Made by a program: the position numbers and the translations under genes. 13,846 nucleotides of DNA. Origin: Phoronis ovalis (lineage: Eukaryota; Phoronida; Phoronidae). This document shows positions 9,401-13,846 of the stretch, piece after piece. The notes under the pieces were generated by a model, which was given only the letters and a program-made list of their open reading frames with translations, was not told the origin of the DNA and did no database searches. The first letter of the stretch is position 1. The number at the start of each line of letters is the position of its first letter. The stretch spans positions 1-13,846 of the forward strand of contig JAOXYB010035772.1 of NCBI GenBank assembly GCA_028565635.1. The letters are read 5' to 3'.

Positions 9401-11520
9401 GCTAGGCATTGCACATATATCAACATCCTACTAAAATAAGTCTTAGTGGGAAGAAATGAATTTTCTTAAAAAGGAGTAACAATAAAAGACAGCAGAATTG
9501 GAAAATATAAGACTGTGTGGGCTACTCCACCTACATTGTGGGAATAAACAGCTGTCGGCTTAAAACTTGCATTCCTGTGTGATAATCTTATTGACTAGTG
9601 GATCATCAATGTCCTCTCTTTAGGCTGGGAAATAACAGGCTCAAACCTATGCCTTGATAAATTATCAACTTACTGCTGAATGTCTATAGTTTTGATTACA
9701 AAATGTTTATTTTTTGGAGACAGAACATTTAATAATTGCTGATGTGGGACTGGAAAAAAAACTTTACATTTTTGAGATGATACTACTGCGTCAAAGAGGA
9801 ATCATCACTCCAAATTTTAAATAGACATAAGGTGATCAAATTTTCAGTCTCTGATTAAACTTGAAGTAAAAAAACAATCAAGTTAGTTGACCGATTAAAT
9901 TATTGCAGGTTACACAGTACTACAGACACTTGATGAAGTCAATGAACTTGATACTATTATTGGAGTATTGAGAGTAAATAATCTGGGGAATACTTTATAC
10001 ACCAACGACTACCTACAAAATTTAGTATTCTTAGAACAATGAACTTATCAATGCATAAAGTTTCATCCTCTATTCACTGCAAAAATCCACAACACTGTTA
10101 TATCAGTGCACTGAAAATCCTATTATAAAGTATTTACGGCCACACTATTGATGATTACAAAATCTATGAAAATATCAACGACCTTTGTGGGAAGCGGCGA
10201 ATCCGCTTTGTGTCACGAAGAGTACAGTTGTTCATTTGTAATGTTAACAACCTTTGCACGATGTTAATTTTTTTTTTGTTTTATTTCATAAATAGCTATA
10301 CTTTAAGATAATAAGAAAAGTTGTCACATATAAGAAAATATTTTAACATCTTCGTATCTAATGTCTGTATACGAATAGTAGTTGCTGAGAAGCTACTGAT
10401 GATATATTAACGTTCAAAATCTAAATTTTCTGATGTTAACAAAATGTTTACACTTAGAGCTAATGGCAATGGTCCATACCTTCCAGTAATTCATCTATGG
10501 CTCGCTTTACTGCTCTGTCGAATGCTTTAGCATCCGCTGATGTCTGAAAAGTTAGCCCAAACCGCTTATCCTCTGTTGTCCAGTGGTAGAATGTTGGGTT
10601 TGCTTTGGTGTACTTTACATCCTTCTTTAGGACACAGTTAAGTACAACCTACAAAGAAACACAGGGAATTGATTGCTAAGTTGTACCAGAAACACTGCCA
10701 GCAGTTTAGCCAATTTTGTACAAGTTAACTACCTTATGTCTACATATAATTCTTAAGATAATGTCATTCCATGATGCGCCATTTTGAGTATCATATCCAT
10801 AATCAAATCAAAGAGCTAAATCAAATGGTTTAACAGTTATAGTTCACAAAAGATTATCTTTGTTAGAAATAGATTGCCCAAAACAAGCGGAAAACATCTC
10901 CAATGAGGCCTGGAAATCAGAGATATGGTACATATCGGAAATCACAAGATATGATTGGGAGCACTGAGTGGAACTAATGATCGGGTGATGCATACACAGA
11001 CATATACACATCAAATATGTCCTGTGTTTATTATGTAGTAGTACGATGGCAAACAAACTAGCTTTAATTTCCATTAAACATTGCTGCCCCATAACGTAAT
11101 GATGTAATTTAACGAAGGTCAGGTATCTGATGAACAGAATTTCTCTACTTCCGATGAAAGAATACTGGTTTTTAATTGTTACGTGACATTGGTGCCAGCA
11201 TGAGCTAATTTAATGACTTCAGAACCTCATGACCGATGAACGCAGAAAGTACTTAGAATGTACTCAATAATGACATCTACGCTGCAAGGAAGTCAAAGTA
11301 TACCGACATTACCCAGTTATAATATATTCATAATGTACTTACTGCATCATCCTTGCATCTGTGCCCATTTATGAGAAACTCGTGTTTGTCATCCCCATGG
11401 TTGGACACTAATAGTTTACGGAGGTGTACTATACTTAGGCCGCCACCTTCCATCGTTACCCACCCTCCCTTCGAATCGTCACGCGTCATGACCTGTGCAG
11501 TGACGCGGACCATGTAGTCC
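2524..11520 (-). CDS. Spred: Spred, Sprouty-related EVH1 domain protein (joined CDS, 5' partial)
   Basis: Join on the minus strand: 11520-11343, 10648-10480, 4610-4561, 3426-2524, which gives 432 residues and a TGA stop; the start codon is not seen. Domain order is EVH1 (residues 1 to about 116), a Ser/Thr/Asn/Pro-rich linker, a KBD-like segment (about 214-270) and a cysteine-rich Sprouty (SPR) domain (about 318-423). EVH1, KBD, SPR in that order defines the SPRED family; Sprouty proteins lack EVH1. By family knowledge the protein recruits neurofibromin to the plasma membrane and so lowers Ras-GTP and ERK signalling. Exon phases agree at every junction (0, then 1, then 0), and all introns are GT-AG. 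The length is close to vertebrate SPRED1/2 (a little over 400 residues). Identity is very secure; what is missing is the first exon, expected to supply roughly 10-15 residues. Confidence 0.96.
3427..4560 (-). other. Spred: Spred intron between the 50-nt exon and the last exon
   Basis: A GT-AG intron of 1134 nt, starting GTAAGT (4560-4555) and ending TTTTTCAG (3434-3427). It is AT-rich. The only structure I noticed is a short perfect inverted repeat at 3981-4001 (9-nt arms, 3-nt loop). A 65-codon plus-strand open frame at 3916-4113 shows no recognisable motif and is taken as noise. Confidence 0.88.
3981..4001. repeat. Short perfect inverted repeat
   Basis: AAGCTTAAT (3981-3989) and ATTAAGCTT (3993-4001) are perfect reverse complements around a 3-nt loop, inside a Spred intron. 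Such a short AT-rich palindrome can arise by chance. Confidence 0.6.
4561..4610 (-). CDS. Spred: Spred 50-nt linker exon
   Basis: This small exon lies in isolation between introns of 5869 and 1134 nt. It was found by frame logic: the EVH1 exon ends in phase 1 and the last exon starts in phase 0, so 3n+2 bases are needed between them. The segment has a good acceptor (pyrimidine-rich, ending ATTTCAG, 4613-4611) and a strong donor, ATG|GTAAGT (4560-4555). It adds GT to complete the Gly codon and then 16 codons, NSEFNKTEAGEDDVFM. The acidic EAGEDD motif resembles the stretch just after EVH1 in vertebrate SPRED1, which is also Glu/Ala/Asp-rich. Length, phase, both splice sites and the residues all agree. 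Skipping it would shift the frame into the last exon. Confidence 0.88.
4611..10479 (-). other. Spred: Long Spred intron after the EVH1 exons
   Basis: A GT-AG intron of 5869 nt, starting GTATGG (10479-10474) and ending ATTTCAG (4617-4611). It is AT-rich with many homopolymer A and T runs and has no recognisable transposon protein, RNA gene or nested gene. Open frames of 76-81 codons at 6414-6644, 8310-8555 and 8749-8994 (all plus) have compositions expected of random AT-rich DNA. A somewhat less AT-rich segment near 5521-5590 might be a repeat fragment but I cannot identify it. Alternative exons could exist but none is needed for a continuous frame. Confidence 0.85.
10480..10648 (-). CDS. Spred: Spred coding exon, second half of EVH1 domain
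   Basis: The exon is 169 nt in phase 0 at its start and leaves one base at its end. It reads VVLNCVLKKDVKYTKANPTF, then YHW, then KRFGLTFQTSADAKAFDRAV and ends IDELLE plus a split Gly codon. The acceptor is a pyrimidine-rich stretch ending TTTGTAG (10651-10649); the donor is GAAG|GTATGG. The block NPTFxHW...FGLTFQ...ADAxAFDR is diagnostic of SPRED EVH1 and contains the Thr equivalent to human SPRED1 Thr102 (residue 92 in the joined product), another neurofibromin-contact position. With the preceding exon it completes an EVH1 fold of about 115 residues, the usual size. The shorter ORF track-like reading frames across it on the other strand carry no homology. Confidence 0.95.
10649..11342 (-). 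other. Spred: Spred intron splitting the EVH1 domain
   Basis: A 694-nt phase 0 intron with GTAAGT at its 5' end and TTTGTAG at its 3' end. It separates KDDA from VVLNC, within the EVH1 domain. An 82-codon minus-strand open frame at 10844-11092 is cysteine-containing but matches nothing I know and is not counted as a gene. Confidence 0.9.
11343..11520 (-). CDS. Spred: Spred coding exon, first half of EVH1 domain
   Basis: The exon is 178 nt and begins with one base (G) that completes a codon split by the previous intron, followed by 59 codons reading DYMVRVTAQVMTRDDSKGGW and onward to HRCKDDA. The acceptor is a T-rich tract ending ACAG at 11523-11521, and the donor after GCA is GTAAGT (11342-11337), a strong match to consensus. 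VMTRDDSxGGW is a hallmark of the SPRED EVH1 domain. The Trp in GGW (residue 20 here) corresponds to human SPRED1 Trp31, a residue needed for neurofibromin binding. The Met at 11513-11511 is inside the first EVH1 strand and is not a plausible initiator, because family members have about a dozen residues before it and the reading frame enters from an upstream exon at phase 2. Confidence 0.95.
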
Positions 11521-11590
11521 CTGTAAAAAAGGATCAGAAATGAGTAACAAAATTTGCATAAATATCTGCATTTTCCCAACTGTTTTAATA

Positions 11591-11613
11591 GTGTGTGTAT
11601 GTGTGTGTGTGTG
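11591..11613. repeat. GT/CA microsatellite
   Basis: An alternating GT run of 23 nt, interrupted once by AT, reading as CA repeats in the transcribed (minus) strand. It ends 70 nt upstream of the acceptor of the first visible Spred exon. Confidence 0.95.
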
Positions 11614-13547
11614 CATGTCAAATTTATTAAGTATACCAGGCAGACTGTACTTTATCCATATTTGGATGGCCTGCTTATTTACAACAGTTAAATATAAATG
11701 TTAAAAAGCTTATGTGATTTAAGACAAATCACAATTTACTAATACTTATAACTGACTCACAGGTATACAGATTAGAAAAAAATTGTTCAGATATGCAGGA
11801 AATAACCCACATGGCTAAATATTTGGAAAGTTATGATGGGCAAGCTACAAATAGGTGACAAATTTACTGCAATACCTATAATGTGGATGTAAATTATAAC
11901 ATAAACTACAATAAAATAGTCAAAAACAGCAATGTGACACGCAAACAGAGTAACATATCTAGTTGGAAATGTAGCAAGACATCACTAAGTTTTAAATTTT
12001 CCCCTGATTATGTAAATTACAGAGTCATGAACTAATAGTACTGCTAAATACAGCTCTCCATGCTTTGCACATCCTGTTTTCACGTAACTTAATAAGAATG
12101 ATTTCAAAAATAAAATAATGATACATATCGTTGCAACTCTTCAACTCCAGATCATCTGTTTTCAAAACAGTATTGCATCAGTCATATTACGCATTTAGCT
12201 CAGGACGCCTACAATTTTACTCCTAAGGATTGTATATGCAGCATACGAAAAACTAAACCTCTCTTGTGCATAACAAACAGCTACTAAGTCACTGTATTAT
12301 TTAGTAACTCTTTTCCAAGCCAACTTGAAAAGAGACTAAAATAATAATTCGCTAGTAAAATCACAACAAGCCGGTTAGTTATTCCTTTGAGAAATTTAAA
12401 TCACCTACCCATCTATTATCATATCATAGTTTTTTTGTACTGGTATCATTACACCATCACATCTTTAAAGAGACAATTAATATGCTGCCAGTACTATAGC
12501 TCATCCTTAATTTAACTAGTATCTACAGTATACACACCGTTAGGTTTTAATATAAATAATGTCTAAGATTTATATGTTAATATCTTCCTGTTCATAGCTT
12601 ATTTCCTGTACGATCAGACCTCCCGCTGTCTATCTTCATTAGACGAAGCAATGCGTTATACAAATGATTTACCTTGAAGTGTGTACTTAAACTAGTTTTT
12701 TAATGTTAACTTGAAGTAATGCGAAAATATATTCTTACATTTTCTTACAATATTAAAGTTATATTTACGTGCACAATAAAACATGTTGCAAACCATTTAA
12801 AAATATGAACTAAAGACAAGTTTTAATTAACTTAGCTGGTTTCTATCAAATAATATGAATTTTTTTCAAGTACTATTAATATTATGAGTAATAAAATAAA
12901 ATTCTTTTTTTTTTACTGAAAGCTATAAATAAAATCCGAATGAAACATACCAAAATTAGATAACTGAGTATCTGCATAGATATTAAACCTCTTTTTGTGG
13001 TTTCTAAGCGATTTGCTCCATTTTGAAGGCTGAAATGGTTTATTGTACTTTTTACCAAAAAAATGTTTGCTTGGATAACATAATGTAATAAATAACCTAA
13101 TAACACACGTGTTTGACTTTTTTCATCAAATTGTATCATGCCAAAACCACAAATGATCATTATAATTACAATTAAATAAAGCATGAAGAGGAATAAACAT
13201 GTTGACTTCCGGCAACCCTGATAAACCATGAATGGAATGTACTGAACCAGAAGTATGGTTCATCAAACTACTTCTATAAAATTAACCAGTCATGACAATA
13301 CACAACTATATATACTTTTTGTGTAAAACTAAACACAGCACAAAGATTTCTATCCATAACAGTAAATTTTTATTTACGTTTTGGTGTTTTATGGTGATTC
13401 TTTTATAAAATTTCCTAGTTGTTGATCCAAAAATGGTTTTAAGCCCAGTATACACACCTCATCTGACAGCAACCGACAAAAAACAACAAGTATAATATAG
13501 CTGAACCTCGTTGGGTTGCATTTCTCTGCACAACCTACATTATTCAT

Positions 13548-13664
13548 TTAAACAGTAAGTGTAGATAGCATTGGTGTCATGAATTTGTACCAGCGAGAGT
13601 AAACCCCCCGCATCCAGTGCAGGCTCTTGTCTAAGGTCTCTCTGGTCTCTAGGTACACCCCTAC
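13548..13664 (-). other. GC-rich patch with a 38-codon open frame, possible exon or repeat remnant
   Basis: On the minus strand a CAG (13667-13665) preceded by GAATTT is followed by an open frame of 38 codons starting VGVYLETRETLDKSLHW and ending in TAA at 13548. Positions 13591-13660 are 57% GC by count (40 of 70), unlike the AT-rich DNA around them. A second minus-strand frame is also open across the same bases. I recognise no domain. It may be an untranslated or alternative exon of Spred, a fragment of a mobile element, or chance. The acceptor's pyrimidine tract is weak. Confidence 0.25.
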
Positions 13665-13773
13665 CTGAAATTCTTAGAGTTAAATCAAGCTCCAGTAATA
13701 TAAAATAAATTTACATAGTTTTATTCTCATGTACTATTTTAAGGGGGCGAGAACCGTTTATTTCTAAAAGCCT

Positions 13774-13837
13774 GTTCCCACTATGCGCGCTTAGCTACCA
13801 AAACAGGCTAAGCGCGCTAAACTGGTATAATGGGAAC
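13774..13837. repeat. Foldback inverted repeat, MITE-like
   Basis: The left arm (13774-13795) is GTTCCCACTAT followed by GCGCGCTTAGC. The right arm read in reverse complement (13837-13807) is GTTCCCATTAT, then 9 extra bases (ACCAGTTTA), then GCGCGCTTAGC. Outside the 9-base difference 21 of 22 positions match, around an 11-nt loop. The CG-rich arms stand out from AT-rich surroundings. A second overlapping pairing, AGCCTGTT (13769-13776) with AACAGGCT (13802-13809), is also possible. This is typical of a small non-autonomous DNA transposon or nested terminal repeats. The family is not recognised, and the window ends 9 bases past it. Confidence 0.7.
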
Positions 13838-13846
13838 ACACACTCA

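Larger units (their letters stand above)
11521..13846 (-). other. Upstream Spred intron or 5' flank, no gene recognised
   Basis: The acceptor at 11523-11521 shows that an intron lies immediately upstream of the first visible exon, and because the frame is entered at phase 2 a coding exon must lie further right. I scanned the minus strand for an ATG exon ending in phase 2 at a good donor and found only weak candidates (see rejected list). The stretch is AT-rich. Distinct items in it are the CA/GT microsatellite near 11600, a GC-rich patch near 13591-13660 and the foldback near 13774-13837. Whether the whole stretch is one intron cannot be shown without the first exon. Confidence 0.7.

Noticed and set aside
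11328-11621. 97-codon minus-strand frame starting before the EVH1 exon, giving an apparent N-terminus with THTHIHT
   Set aside because: The part before DYMVRV is intron read-through, including the CA repeat; a clear acceptor lies at 11521 and family proteins have no such N-terminus.
12021-12028. Possible minimal start exon ATG ACT CT, phase 2, giving MTLDYMV
   Set aside because: Only two full codons and a poor donor (CT|GTAATT); kept only as a candidate for transcript checking.
12620-12639. Possible Spred start exon ATG AAG ATA GAC AGC GGG AG, phase 2, joining to give MKIDSGRDYMV
   Set aside because: Phase fits, but the donor GAG|GTCTGA is weak and the residues do not match the family's acidic N-terminus; a match of this size is expected by chance in over 2 kb.
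12882-13229. 115-codon minus-strand open frame with several hydrophobic stretches, looking like a membrane protein
   Set aside because: AT-rich DNA yields Phe/Leu/Ile-rich frames by chance; no recognised family motif, no splice or start context, and it lies in a probable intron.

Overview
The window holds most of one eukaryotic protein-coding gene on the minus strand: a Spred gene (Sprouty-related protein with an EVH1 domain), a membrane-associated inhibitor of Ras-ERK signalling. The organism is an animal. The AT-rich, intron-rich DNA, multi-kilobase introns and the protein itself (a clear EVH1 and SPR domain with a divergent linker) suggest an invertebrate, most likely an arthropod such as an insect; the sequence does not allow a firmer placement. 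There are no bacterial-type operons, and I see no tRNA, rRNA or CRISPR array.

Gene layout, read right to left. Four coding exons can be joined with perfect phase: 11520-11343 and 10648-10480 (EVH1 domain), 4610-4561 (a 50-nt exon), and 3426-2524 (linker, KBD-like region, cysteine-rich SPR domain and TGA stop). Each exon is bounded by AG/GT on the minus strand. Together they encode 432 residues. The first exon, with the start codon and the few residues before EVH1, was not found and is probably upstream of position 13846 or is a tiny exon I cannot distinguish from noise. The three visible introns are 694, 5869 and 1134 nt. A poly(A) signal with a GU-rich element lies about 70 nt after the stop.

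Flanks. Positions 1 to about 2420 are downstream of the likely first poly(A) site and may be an extended 3' UTR or intergenic DNA; they contain a perfect 40-bp tandem duplication, simple AT-rich repeats and one GC-richer patch at the left edge. Positions 11521-13846 are upstream intron or 5' flank; they contain a CA/GT microsatellite next to an acceptor, a GC-rich patch with a 38-codon open frame, and at the right edge a foldback with 22-nt arms, one carrying a 9-nt insertion, that looks like a MITE-type element.

How it works: by family knowledge, the EVH1 domain binds neurofibromin, and the SPR domain anchors the complex at the plasma membrane where neurofibromin inactivates Ras. Both EVH1 positions known to matter for this in human SPRED1 (Trp31 and Thr102) are conserved here. 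I found no convincing second gene and no new type of system; the interesting points are details of gene structure and the repeats.
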